Origin: Methylocaldum marinum
Lineage (GTDB): Bacteria > Pseudomonadota > Gammaproteobacteria > Methylococcales > Methylococcaceae
Assembly: GCF_003584645.1 (NCBI RefSeq)
Contig: NZ_AP017928.1
Location: 1,824,981 to 1,888,980 of the forward strand
DNA: 64,000 bases
Direction of reading: 5' to 3'
Each line of letters starts with the position of its first letter. Position 1 is the stretch's first letter. The notes beneath the pieces are model-generated. The model did no database searches and was not told where the DNA came from. It saw nothing but the letters and a program-made list of their open reading frames with translations. The position numbers and the translations under genes were made by a program. Of this stretch, positions 55,837 to 64,000 are shown piece by piece.

Positions 55837-58170
55837 ATGAAATTCTCGATCCCCCAAAACCGTTACCCAGCGGTAGTTTCGGTAGCCATCGCCCTTGTCT
55901 GCGGGGCCAGTTGCGTCCAACTGCTTCCATTTTTACCCGGCGCCTGGGCCTTCGCTCTCGTAGGCGTCGTTCTAAGTGTAGCGGCCTATTTTCGGCTGCA
56001 CATTCCCGCTGCGTTTCTGTGCGGCATACTTTGGGCGCTTGCTGTCGCCGGAACTCGTCTCGACCCGAGCCTTCCGAATTCGTCCGAAAGACAGACAGCC
56101 ACCATCGAAGGCGTCATTCTTACCATTCCCCAGGCGTTTGATCACGGCTTCCGATTCGACTTCGACATCCAACGAACCATCGAACCGGCCGAACTGATCT
56201 TACCGTCGCGCGTTCGGCTAAGCTGGTATGACCACAGGACCTCGCTAAAGGCGGGCGAGCGCTGGCAGCTCAGGGTAAAACTCAAACCGCCGCATGGAAT
56301 GCTGAATCCCGGTGGCCTCGATTACGAACGATGGCTCTTTGCCCAGGGAATCCGTGCGGTCGGTTATGTTACCGAATCGCCGGACAATCGGCGTCTCAAT
56401 GTGCCAGATCTCCCTTATTCATTCGAAGTCTGGAGACAAGCCCTTTACGACCGGCTATCGGCAACGCTCGACGGTGAACCCTTGGCCGGTATCGTGAAAG
56501 CTCTGATCATGGGAGCAGCTGACGACATCTCGCCCGCTCAGTGGGATGTACTGAGGCGAACGGGCACGACGCACCTGGTTGTGATTTCCGGCTCGCATAT
56601 CGGTTTGGTGGCGGGATTCGTCTTTTTCCTGATACGCCGGGCGTGGTCGAGTCTGGCCACGATGCGCTGGTCGCCGCCGACCGTCGCGGCCGTTGCGGCT
56701 TTCACCGCCGCCCTTCTCTACTCGGCCCTGGCGGACTTCGCGATCCCCACACAACGCGCCGTGATCATGATCGGCATCGTCATGGGCGCCGTCATCGCTC
56801 AACGCCACCTCAGCGGTTTCCGCGTCCTGGCCACCGCACTGTTGGCCGTTGTGCTTTACGATCCATTGGCGGTCCTGGCGCCGGGGTTCTGGCTTTCCTT
56901 CGCAGCAGTCGCACTGATCCTTTTCGTGGTTTCTTATCGACGGGGCAAACTCCGCGGCTGGCGAGCCATGCTGCGGGTGAACTGGGCCACTTCGCTGGGC
57001 CTGGCGCCCTTGCTGATGTTATTTTTTCAGCAGGTTTCGCTCATCTCCCCGATTGCCAACCTGTTCGCCGTTCCCTTGATCGGCCTGCTGCTGATCCCGC
57101 TCTGCCTGACAGGCGCATTGCTGCTACCGATACTGCCGTTGGCGGGAGAAGCGCTGTTGATCCTCGCGTCTCGCTTGCTCGAATGGACATGGCCCATTCT
57201 TCTATGGCTTGCCGAGTTGCCGGCAGCTCAGTGGATTCATGCGGAACCACCGCTTTGGACCATTCCACTGGCATTGGCCGGCTTCGTGCTGCTACTGGCC
57301 CCCAGGGGAATTCCCGCCCGCTGGCTCGGCCTCGTACTGGCGGTTCCGGCGCTGACCGCGCAGCCGGCAAGCCCCCCTCAGGCCGGCTTCCGGCTTACCG
57401 TGCTCGACGTCGGCCAGGGGCTGGGCGTTGCCGTTGAGACTCGCGAACACCTCATGATCTTCGACACCGGCGCCAGGTACGGAAGCCGCTTCGATATCGG
57501 CTCGGCCGTAATCGAGCCTTATCTTCGCCATCGCGGCATCGAGCGTATCGACGCTTTGATCGTGAGTCACGGAGACAACGACCACATCGGCGGTGCTCCG
57601 TCGCTGCTCAAGCGATTTACAGTGGGACGCACTTATACCAGCGTGCCGGAAAAGTTGGCGGAGTTCCCGACGGAAACATGCAAAGCGGAACAATTCTGGG
57701 AATGGGACGGCGTCAAATTCGAGATGCTGGGGCCTATCGAGAAAAGCCCGCATGAAAACGATAACTCCTGCGTACTGAAAATCAGCGGAGCCGGCGGAAG
57801 CGCTCTTCTAACGGGCGACATCGAAAAAACCGGGGAGCGCCTGCTGGTCGAACGTTATGGGCGTGGCTTGACCAGCGACATTCTGGTCGTCCCCCATCAT
57901 GGCAGCAAAACTTCTTCGAGTCTCGACTTCCTGACGCTCGTGAAACCTCGTTTCGCACTGATTCCCGCAGGCTATCTCAATCGATACGGATTTCCTCATC
58001 GGCCGGTGCTGAAGCGCTATCGGGATCTGGCCATTCCGGTTCTAAATACCGCCGAAGCCGGTGCGCTAAGCATACTCATCGGCGATGGGCGGAAGGATCT
58101 GAAAGTGGAGAGTTATCGCAAAGAAAGCGGCCGGTATTGGAACGCCCATCCCAAAACGACGACGGAATGA
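55837..58170 (+). CDS. comEC: DNA internalization protein ComEC/Rec2
   Basis: 777 residues with the three ComEC parts. The N-terminal membrane/OB part includes LKPPHGMLNPGGLDYERWLF. The Competence channel domain has GIVKALIMGAADDISPAQWD and TGTTHLVVISGSHIGLVAGF. The C-terminal metallo-beta-lactamase-like domain has TVLDVGQGLGVAVET, DALIVSHGDNDHIGGAPSLL and ILVVPHHGSKTSSSL. It should carry transforming single strands across the inner membrane and degrade the other strand. Full-length, so natural competence is possible if pilus genes exist elsewhere. Confidence 0.95.
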   Translation: MKFSIPQNRYPAVVSVAIALVCGASCVQLLPFLPGAWAFALVGVVLSVAAYFRLHIPAAFLCGILWALAVAGTRLDPSLPNSSERQTATIEGVILTIPQAFDHGFRFDFDIQRTIEPAELILPSRVRLSWYDHRTSLKAGERWQLRVKLKPPHGMLNPGGLDYERWLFAQGIRAVGYVTESPDNRRLNVPDLPYSFEVWRQALYDRLSATLDGEPLAGIVKALIMGAADDISPAQWDVLRRTGTTHLVVISGSHIGLVAGFVFFLIRRAWSSLATMRWSPPTVAAVAAFTAALLYSALADFAIPTQRAVIMIGIVMGAVIAQRHLSGFRVLATALLAVVLYDPLAVLAPGFWLSFAAVALILFVVSYRRGKLRGWRAMLRVNWATSLGLAPLLMLFFQQVSLISPIANLFAVPLIGLLLIPLCLTGALLLPILPLAGEALLILASRLLEWTWPILLWLAELPAAQWIHAEPPLWTIPLALAGFVLLLAPRGIPARWLGLVLAVPALTAQPASPPQAGFRLTVLDVGQGLGVAVETREHLMIFDTGARYGSRFDIGSAVIEPYLRHRGIERIDALIVSHGDNDHIGGAPSLLKRFTVGRTYTSVPEKLAEFPTETCKAEQFWEWDGVKFEMLGPIEKSPHENDNSCVLKISGAGGSALLTGDIEKTGERLLVERYGRGLTSDILVVPHHGSKTSSSLDFLTLVKPRFALIPAGYLNRYGFPHRPVLKRYRDLAIPVLNTAEAGALSILIGDGRKDLKVESYRKESGRYWNAHPKTTTE

Positions 58171-58197
58171 GCTATGGCAGCGAGTAGAAGACAAACA

Positions 58198-59850
58198 TCA
58201 GAACGCCAGGACCTGGGTTTCCCTTAATAGCGCAAGCACGGCGTCTGCATTCATTTCATCAGCCGATACGTGAAGCGCCGCCAAGCCATCGTCACCGGGC
58301 CTCGTTTCGCAAGGGCAGATGCAGATCAATCCGGCGTGGTTGATCTGCGCTGCGACTATCCTAAACTGCTCGCCCAGTTCCGAATCGTCCAGCACGGTGC
58401 TGGCGTGTCCAACATCGAAGAGTTTCCGCTCGAGCTCGTAAGCCAGATCCTGCCGACGTTCGCCCGTAATCCATAGCGTCACTGCCTTCTGCCCGAAACG
58501 CGCGCCGCGCTCCTCGGCCGTTACACTCCGCAAACCGGACTCGCCGTCCGCCTGCGCCACGATCATGCCGGCACCGACTGTGACGTTGGTCAAACGATCA
58601 ATGATAATGAAGGAGCCGGTGCTCTTGCTGCCCTTGTAAGGATCGAACGCTATCGGCGCGTTCAGGGCGACCTCGCACAATCCGATTTCGTTCAGCTTGA
58701 GCTGATCAGCCGGAAGCTGCTCCAAGGTATTGATGTCGATTCGGTGATGGATCTGAGAGACCGAACCGTTCACGATCTTGGCCGTCTGCTTCAGATAATA
58801 CTGGCGGCCGGGAACCAGGGGCGCCTCGGTCATCCAGACGATATGCGCCTTGAAACGGGTTCCGAGCATGGGCAAATCGCCGGAACGAACCAGCATGTCG
58901 CCGCGGCTCACGTCGATTTCGTCCGCAAGCGTAATCGTGACGGCTTGTGGCGGAAAAGCTTCTTCCAGTTCTCCGTCGTAGGTCACGATGGACTTGATAC
59001 AGCTGGTCTTCCTGGACGGCAAGACGGTAATCGCGTCGCCCTTGCGAAAAACGCCTGCCGCCACGGTACCGCTGTAGCCGCGGAAATCCAAGTTCGGACG
59101 ATTGACGTACTGCACGGGAAAACGCGGATTCGTGAAGTTCTGGTCCTTGGCGATCTCGATGGTGTCCAAGAGTTCCATCAGCGCCTGCCCCTGATACCAG
59201 GGCATTTCCCCGCTGCGGCTGACGACGTTGTCCCCCATCAGGGCGGATAACGGAATAAAACGCACATCGTGGATATCCAGCTTTTCGATGAATGCCAGGT
59301 AATCGCTGCGAATGCGCTCGAATACATCCGAGCTGTAGCCGACCAGGTCCATCTTGTTGATCGCTACGACCACGTGTTTGATGCCCAAAAGAGACACGAT
59401 AAAGCTGTGGCGCTTGGTTTGCGTCATCACGCCGTGGCGGGCATCGACCAGGATGATGGCCAGATCGCAGGTGGACGCCCCGGTGGCCATGTTGCGGGTA
59501 TACTGCTCGTGGCCCGGCGTGTCGGCAATGATGTATTTCCGCTTCGCAGTGGAAAAATACCGGTAGGCGACATCAATGGTGATGCCCTGCTCCCGCTCGG
59601 CCTGAAGTCCGTCGACCAACAACGCCAGATCGATATCGCCGCCGGTGGTGCCCGATTTGACGCTGTCCTTCTTGATCGCGGCCAGCTGGTCCTCGTAAAT
59701 CATTTTGGAATCGTGCAATAGGCGCCCTATCAGGGTGCTCTTGCCGTCGTCGACGTTGCCGCAGGTCAGGAAGCGCAGTAATTCCTTGCGCTCGTGCTGA
59801 GCGAGATAGGCGTGGATATCGGAACTGATGAGCTCGGACTGATGAGACAT
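58198..59850 (-). CDS. cysN: Sulfate adenylyltransferase subunit 1 (GTPase)
   Basis: 550 residues. EF-Tu-like GTPase with G1 [21 protein letters not shown]3 [20 protein letters not shown] and G4 [12 protein letters not shown]. Domains 2/3 follow. It couples GTP hydrolysis to APS formation by CysD. Length matches CysN without a fused APS kinase domain (CysC), so APS kinase or reductase must be encoded elsewhere. Confidence 0.96.
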   Translation of the reverse strand: MSHQSELISSDIHAYLAQHERKELLRFLTCGNVDDGKSTLIGRLLHDSKMIYEDQLAAIKKDSVKSGTTGGDIDLALLVDGLQAEREQGITIDVAYRYFSTAKRKYIIADTPGHEQYTRNMATGASTCDLAIILVDARHGVMTQTKRHSFIVSLLGIKHVVVAINKMDLVGYSSDVFERIRSDYLAFIEKLDIHDVRFIPLSALMGDNVVSRSGEMPWYQGQALMELLDTIEIAKDQNFTNPRFPVQYVNRPNLDFRGYSGTVAAGVFRKGDAITVLPSRKTSCIKSIVTYDGELEEAFPPQAVTITLADEIDVSRGDMLVRSGDLPMLGTRFKAHIVWMTEAPLVPGRQYYLKQTAKIVNGSVSQIHHRIDINTLEQLPADQLKLNEIGLCEVALNAPIAFDPYKGSKSTGSFIIIDRLTNVTVGAGMIVAQADGESGLRSVTAEERGARFGQKAVTLWITGERRQDLAYELERKLFDVGHASTVLDDSELGEQFRIVAAQINHAGLICICPCETRPGDDGLAALHVSADEMNADAVLALLRETQVLAF

Positions 59851-59920
59851 AGACTACTTCGCTGAATGAATGGGTCAGACGCTATCGTTGAAAGTGCGCA
59901 CGACGCTTCCAAAGGACAAA

Positions 59921-60829
59921 CTAGAAATAGCCCTCTTTCTTCTTTTCTTCCATGGAGCCCGCCTGATCGTGATCGATGACACGCCCTTGGCGCTCCGACG
60001 TCTTCGTCAACAGCATTTCCTGGATGATATCGGGCAAGGTGGCCGCACTCGATTCGACGGCGCCGGTCAAGGGATAACAACCCAGGGTACGGAAGCGGAC
60101 CATCCTCATCATCGGCTTTTCATCCGGAGTCAGCGGCATGCGATGATCGTCCACCATGATCCATATTCCGTCACGCTCCACCACGGGCCTCTCTTTGGCG
60201 AAATAAAGCGGGACAATCGGTATGTTCTCCAAATAGATGTACTGCCAAACATCCAGCTCGGTCCAGTTTGAAAGCGGAAATACGCGGATACTCTCGCCCT
60301 TGTTGATCTTGCCGTTATAAAGATTCCACAATTCCGGCCGCTGGTTCTTCGGGTCCCAACGATGGTTTTCGTCACGGAAGGAATAAACCCGTTCTTTCGC
60401 CCTCGATTTTTCCTCGTCGCGACGCGCCCCGCCGAATGCCGCATCGAACCGGTATTTGCTCAGAGCTTGCTTCAGCGCTTCGGTTTTCATGACATCCGTA
60501 TGCTTCTTACTGCCGTGGCTGAACGGACCGATACCCTGCTCCACGCCGTCCATATTGACATGCACGATGAGCTCGAGACCCAGGTCCCGGACACGCCGAT
60601 CACGAAACTCGATCATTTCCCGAAACTTCCAGGTCGTATCGACATGCATAAGCGGAAACGGCGGCTTGCCCGGGAAAAACGCCTTCATCGCAAGATGCAG
60701 CATTACCGCGGAGTCCTTGCCAATGGAATAGAGCATCACGGGGCGCTCAAATTCGGCAGCCACTTCGCGAATAATGTGGATGCTTTCGGCTTCCAGCTGC
60801 TTGAGGTGGGTAAGTGAATGGTCTTTCAT
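59921..60829 (-). CDS. cysD: Sulfate adenylyltransferase subunit 2
   Basis: 302 residues. PP-loop ATP pyrophosphatase with [40 protein letters not shown] and [20 protein letters not shown], and a C-terminus [12 protein letters not shown]. It transfers AMP from ATP to sulfate. It precedes cysN by 70 bp in one operon. The upstream gap toward the multicopper oxidase contains a Fur box, closer to the oxidase. Confidence 0.97.
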   Translation of the reverse strand: MKDHSLTHLKQLEAESIHIIREVAAEFERPVMLYSIGKDSAVMLHLAMKAFFPGKPPFPLMHVDTTWKFREMIEFRDRRVRDLGLELIVHVNMDGVEQGIGPFSHGSKKHTDVMKTEALKQALSKYRFDAAFGGARRDEEKSRAKERVYSFRDENHRWDPKNQRPELWNLYNGKINKGESIRVFPLSNWTELDVWQYIYLENIPIVPLYFAKERPVVERDGIWIMVDDHRMPLTPDEKPMMRMVRFRTLGCYPLTGAVESSAATLPDIIQEMLLTKTSERQGRVIDHDQAGSMEEKKKEGYF

Positions 60830-60945
60830 GGAGATGCGTGTTGATCCCGAAACCTGGACAGAGATTCATCCCAAACTTTAGGGACTAAATACTAACACAA
60901 ATGCCGGCAGCCGCTTCGCCGGAACAAACGCTGGCATCCTTGAAT

Positions 60946-60964
60946 GATAGTGATTATCATTACC
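60946..60964 (+). promoter_or_regulatory. Fur box upstream of the multicopper oxidase
   Basis: GATAGTGATTATCATTACC matches the 19-bp Fur consensus GATAATGATAATCATTATC at 16 positions and is centred about 50 bp before the GTG at 61005. Strong base match and position suggest iron-dependent repression. It also lies 117 bp upstream of cysD on the other strand. Confidence 0.82.
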
Positions 60965-61004
60965 TCATGCTTTTTCGATCGACTTCCTGCTCCGGGTTAA
61001 CACC

Positions 61005-62114
61005 GTGAAACAGCTCCAAATCGTCCTTCTGCACCTCACCCTGGCATTGTTCTCCGAGGCTGTGGCAGCCAACTCCACGCGAACCTACTACATCGCCGCC
61101 GAAGAGGTATTATGGGACTATGCCCCCTCCTATCCCGTCAATCCCATGCACAACGCGGAATTCAACGAGGAGGAGAAAGTCTTCGTAGGGGGCAACAATA
61201 CGGATCTCATCGGCAGACAGTATTACAAGGCACGTTACATCGAGTACACCGACGCGAGCTTCAGCAAGGTAAAAGAACGTCCGCCGGAGTGGCGGCATTT
61301 GGGAATTCTGGGACCGGTCATTCGCGCCAACGTCGGCGACACCATCAAGGTGGTCCTAAGGAACAAAATCGAGAACATGCCGATATCGCTCCATCCGCAC
61401 GGAGTGCTTTACCGCAAGGACAGCGAAGGCACCCATTATGCGGACGGCACATCCGGAGACGACCGGAAGGACGATCTGGTCGAGCCGGGCGAAACCCACA
61501 CCTACCTCTGGCAGGTGCCCGAACGTTCCGGTCCCGGTCCCCAGGATCCGAGCTCGATCATTTGGCTTTACCACTCGCACGTCAATGAGGTAGTCGACAC
61601 CAATACCGGCCTCATAGGCCCCATCATCATCTCCCGCCGGGGCGTACTGCAGAAAAACGGGAAACTGAAAGGCATCGATCGAGAATTCGTCGTACTTTTC
61701 ACCGTATTGGACGAAAACAAGAGCTTCTTCCTCGACAAGAACATCGACTCATTCGCACCGGCCGCTTCAGACAAAAAAGAGGACGAAGACTTCGTCGAAA
61801 GTAACTTGATGCACAGTATGAATGGCTACGTGTATCACAACTTGCCGAACGTAACGATGAAACAAGGGGAAACGGTACGCTGGTACCAACTGTCCCTCGG
61901 TACGGAAGTCGACCTCCATACCCCCCATTGGCACGGCAATACGCTCACCGAGAACGGCCACCGCGTCGATGTCGTAAACCTGCTTCCGGCAACCCATGTG
62001 ACGCTGGACATGAAACCGGACAATCCCGGGATATGGATGTATCACTGCCATGTCAATGATCATATCGACGCAGGCATGATGGCTAGTTATGAGGTCAAGC
62101 CTCGTCAGCGATAG
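61005..62114 (+). CDS. Ceruloplasmin-like two-domain multicopper oxidase
   Basis: 369 residues from GTG, with a signal peptide (QIVLLHLTLALFSEAVAANS). The N-terminus TYYIAAEEVLWDYAPS is strikingly like animal ceruloplasmin/hephaestin domains. Copper motifs are ISLHPHG and WLYHSHV in domain 1, and HTPHWHG and MYHCHVNDHIDAGM in domain 2. The complete type 1 site (His, Cys, His, Met) is only in domain 2. Two-domain enzymes form trimers with trinuclear sites between subunits. With a Fur box directly upstream, a periplasmic ferroxidase linked to iron uptake is the best guess; other substrates remain possible. Confidence 0.88.
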   Translation: MKQLQIVLLHLTLALFSEAVAANSTRTYYIAAEEVLWDYAPSYPVNPMHNAEFNEEEKVFVGGNNTDLIGRQYYKARYIEYTDASFSKVKERPPEWRHLGILGPVIRANVGDTIKVVLRNKIENMPISLHPHGVLYRKDSEGTHYADGTSGDDRKDDLVEPGETHTYLWQVPERSGPGPQDPSSIIWLYHSHVNEVVDTNTGLIGPIIISRRGVLQKNGKLKGIDREFVVLFTVLDENKSFFLDKNIDSFAPAASDKKEDEDFVESNLMHSMNGYVYHNLPNVTMKQGETVRWYQLSLGTEVDLHTPHWHGNTLTENGHRVDVVNLLPATHVTLDMKPDNPGIWMYHCHVNDHIDAGMMASYEVKPRQR

Positions 62115-62275
62115 ACCGGCCGTAGCGATCTAAAGTTACGACAATCCTTGAACCAGACCACAGGTAGACTGCGGAACATCCGAGCGAACGCGTTACGTCA
62201 CTCTTGCCTTGTGTTGACAAAAGAGCGATGCTTCGAAACGCTCAAACCAGCCGAATAACACTTTCGGAGTACCCT

Positions 62276-62746
62276 ATGGAACAGCAGATGCATAACTTCG
62301 AGCAAGTTAAAGATGTGCTCGACTACGGTATTCAACTACATGGCCAACTGACAGACCTTTACGATTCACTGAACCAGCAGAACGACCAGGCGCGCGTAAA
62401 AATGCTCCTGGAATACCTGAGTCGCCACGAGAGAAATCGGGAACAGGCGATGCAACGCTTCGAAAATGGATCGCGCAAAGGCATCCTCAATTTCTGGCTT
62501 CAATATTCACCGGGCTCGAACGTCGACCAGTTGCTGAAAAAATGCTCCGTTAGGCCGGACATGTCCGTAGACGACGTCATTAAAATCGCCATGGACTTCG
62601 ACAACGCACTGATCGAGCTCTATAAAGGAGCGGCGATAATTGTCGACGACCCGCGTGCGAAAGAGATCTTCGCGAATCTTGCAGAGATGGAGGAACAAGA
62701 AAAGCATCGCTTCATCCGCGACGCGGAATGGATGGACGATCTCTGA
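62276..62746 (+). CDS. Ferritin-like/rubrerythrin-type four-helix protein
   Basis: 156 residues from MEQQMHNFEQVKDVLDYGIQ, with GGAG 6 bases upstream. The helical pattern has an E-x-x-R/H element in LEYLSRHERNREQAMQRFEN and a late LAEMEEQEKHRFIRDAEWMD, resembling diiron carboxylate four-helix bundles. Not all canonical ferritin ligands can be assigned by eye. It lies 160 bp after the multicopper oxidase on the same strand, so an iron-handling role would fit, although it may have its own promoter. Confidence 0.65.
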   Translation: MEQQMHNFEQVKDVLDYGIQLHGQLTDLYDSLNQQNDQARVKMLLEYLSRHERNREQAMQRFENGSRKGILNFWLQYSPGSNVDQLLKKCSVRPDMSVDDVIKIAMDFDNALIELYKGAAIIVDDPRAKEIFANLAEMEEQEKHRFIRDAEWMDDL

Positions 62747-62810
62747 AAAACCGAGAATAAGTGAACCGATCAGTTCGCTGACTCACCAAACACCAACAAA
62801 ATTCTCGCAC

Positions 62811-62838
62811 CCACCCTCTCTCCGCCGGGAGAGGGTGG
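62811..62838. repeat. Hairpin CCACCCTCTC / GAGAGGGTGG
   Basis: A near-perfect stem of about 11 bp with a short loop and no T-run. It lies between the ferritin-like gene and ssrA and resembles common intergenic palindromes more than a terminator. The rest of 62747-62930 shows nothing. Confidence 0.6.
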
Positions 62839-62933
62839 ATGAATGCCTCCCTGCGTTTCATACGGCTTCAACGCGGACGTTCGATCCGCTCAATCAATTT
62901 TTCACATGAAGCGTGTCCACGCAAAATGCAGAT

Positions 62934-62960
62934 TGCTCGAAACTATTTTGCGGCTATACT
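62934..62960 (+). promoter_or_regulatory. Candidate sigma70 promoter for ssrA
   Basis: TTGCTC and TATACT separated by 15 bp, 19 bp before the mature tmRNA end. The spacing is short and the -35 weak, but the -10 is good. The 5' leader would be removed by RNase P. Confidence 0.42.
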
Positions 62961-62978
62961 GTCTATCTTTCAGACCTA

Positions 62979-63337
62979 GGGGGCGACTTGGCTTCGACGA
63001 GGATCGCAAAACCTAAGGTGCATGCCGAGGTGCAGATACCCTCGTAAATCAATCTGCAACCAATATAGTTGCCAACGACGACAACTACGCTCTGGCCGCT
63101 TAATCCGGCCGGCCTCTGATCCGAAGCCCGCTTACAGGCGTCGGGCTTCAGGGGTAACCCAATTGTAAGCTCGCGATGAGGTCTGTCCGGGACCGATTCG
63201 CTAAAACCTAACGGAACCGCCGGCCGTCTTCCCTGCCGCTCGGGTAGCGACCGGTTAAATCAATAGAGTCGGATAAGCATGTAGAGCCGAAGGCGGAGGA
63301 TTCGCGGACGCGGGTTCAATTCCCGCCGCCTCCACCA
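62979..63337 (+). ncRNA. ssrA: Transfer-messenger RNA (tmRNA)
   Basis: A one-piece tmRNA of 359 nt. The 5' GGGGGCGACTTGGCTTCGAC pairs with the 3' CGCCTCC before ACCA to form the tRNA-like acceptor, and the T-arm reads GCGGGTTCAATTCCCGC. The tag frame starts at GCC 63071 and reads ANDDNYALAA to TAA at 63101-63103, close to the E. coli tag. It rescues stalled ribosomes together with SmpB, encoded at 49856-50335. Confidence 0.97.
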
Positions 63338-63343
63338 ATACCA

Positions 63344-63377
63344 ATGCCCAACTGTGTATGCAGTTGGGCATTTTTCT
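63344..63377 (+). terminator. Intrinsic terminator of ssrA
   Basis: ATGCCCAACTG / CAGTTGGGCAT stem with a 6-nt loop, followed by TTTTTCTT, seven bases after the encoded CCA. Confidence 0.9.
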
Positions 63378-63725
63378 TGAACTCCCGCGTACCTGCGCGG
63401 GTTCCTGCGGATTCCTGCGGACTTCGCGCCGGCGCCTGGACGCGTGAAAACTCCCGTTTTCACTCTCTCCGAGCAATTCCTCGCTCCGGCCTCGCTCTTC
63501 TGAAGGGGCCGGAAGTCCGCAAAGGTCGCGATTCAGGGTATTACGAATCAACAGGTTACGCGCGGACGAATCAAGCGGTTGATTTTCAGCATCGGTAGGC
63601 GGAGGAACCCGCCCCGATTTGGAGAATGGAGAATGCGGCTTTCGCCGGAGAAAAATGCAACTGTGCGCAACCCACCATACGATCACCGGGGCGGTGGTTT
63701 CGGACATCCACTTCGGGCGTAGCCT
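63378..63725. other. Intergenic stretch after ssrA, no gene recognised
   Basis: A minus-strand open frame crosses this stretch and the tmRNA 3' part, but it is a typical spurious frame over an RNA gene. The tmRNA 3' end is a common integration site, so this could be the edge of an island. I see no integrase or repeated att core within view. Confidence 0.4.
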
Positions 63726-64000
63726 ATGGACCGCCTGACCCTCGAACGCCGCCAGGTCTGGATCTACCTGGCCGCCATCGTTGGCGGCCTGTCGTTGAGC
63801 ACACTTGCACCCGGCGTCGGGCCGCGCTTCGAGGCCTTGCTGTGGCCGGTGCTGGCTGTGCTGCTCTATACCACCTTCGTACAGGTACCACTGCTGCACG
63901 TGCGCGATGCATTCCGCGATGGCCGCTTCGTGCTCACCATCCTGCTCGGCAACTTCGTCTTCATCCCGCTGCTCGTGTGGCTGGCGCTTCCGTGGCTACC
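63726..64000 (+). CDS. ACR3/bile-acid:sodium symporter-type membrane transporter, 3' part beyond window
   Basis: An open frame from ATG 63726 (MDRLTLERRQVWIYLAAIVG) runs to the window end, 91 codons. Hydrophobic spans include FEALLWPVLAVLLYTTFVQV and FVLTILLGNFVFIPLLVWLA. The PVL-x-x-LLY-x-TF-x-QVP pattern fits the arsenite permease/bile-acid symporter superfamily. Family membership is likely, but whether it moves arsenite cannot be told without the rest. Confidence 0.72.
   Translation, partial: MDRLTLERRQVWIYLAAIVGGLSLSTLAPGVGPRFEALLWPVLAVLLYTTFVQVPLLHVRDAFRDGRFVLTILLGNFVFIPLLVWLALPWL

Noticed and set aside
63255..63899. 214-codon minus-strand frame covering the tmRNA 3' end
   Set aside because: It overlaps an RNA gene and its terminator and contains the EAAGIEPASANPP-type string often seen in spurious frames over tRNA-like sequence.

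Overview
The window reads as chromosome of a gammaproteobacterium, probably a methanotroph-like member of the Methylococcales. Support: gammaproteobacterial gene orders (yhbY/rlmE, greA-carB-carA, smpB with rnfH-bamE-fur, lolC-lolD-DUF2062-comEC, cysD-cysN), a tmRNA whose tag reads ANDDNYALAA, and moderately high GC. The genus is inference. All assignments were made by reading the sequence and translations by eye, without database searches.

Region 1 (1-6750) starts inside a tRNA-Val(CAC) gene followed by a frameshifted tyrosine-recombinase remnant, the usual scar of an island integrated at a tRNA. Behind it lie an IS630 element, IS3 and IS5 debris, a complete IS5-type element, a 484-bp internally deleted IS4 derivative with perfect 20-bp ends, a truncated ParE-like toxin tail, kptA, and a peptidoglycan hydrolase/lipoprotein pair that resembles an effector with its immunity protein.

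Region 2 (6750-23.8 kb) is accessory. It holds a one-module NRPS ending in a thioester reductase (C-A-PCP-R), an MGT-type glycosyltransferase, a membrane Ser/Thr kinase, a PaaK-like adenylate-forming enzyme, a secreted LpqC/PHB-depolymerase-like esterase, and a co-oriented set of hydrolases: a small protein sharing a motif with the next gene, a metzincin protease, a trypsin-endonuclease I fusion, and a class 3 lipase broken by a frameshift. The same palindromic repeat family occurs near both ends (11.2 and 23.5 kb).

Region 3 (23.8-35.8 kb) contains class Ia ribonucleotide reductase with nrdB and nrdA about 7.7 kb apart. Each has a candidate NrdR-box pair. Between them are a small conserved protein, a ceramidase-like membrane protein, mgtE, and a dead XcyI-type restriction-modification locus split by one IS and truncated by a second (ISL3).

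Region 4 (35.9-64 kb) is mostly core: PerM-type permease, rlmE/yhbY, greA, carAB, a CDGSH protein, metA with a P-loop partner, an Fnr-type regulator facing a pseudoazurin gene, a D,D-carboxypeptidase with SPOR domain, smpB, an NSS transporter, rnfH, bamE, fur, lolCD, comEC, cysDN, a ceruloplasmin-like multicopper oxidase behind a near-consensus Fur box, a ferritin-like protein and ssrA. The window ends inside an ACR3/bile-acid-symporter-type gene.
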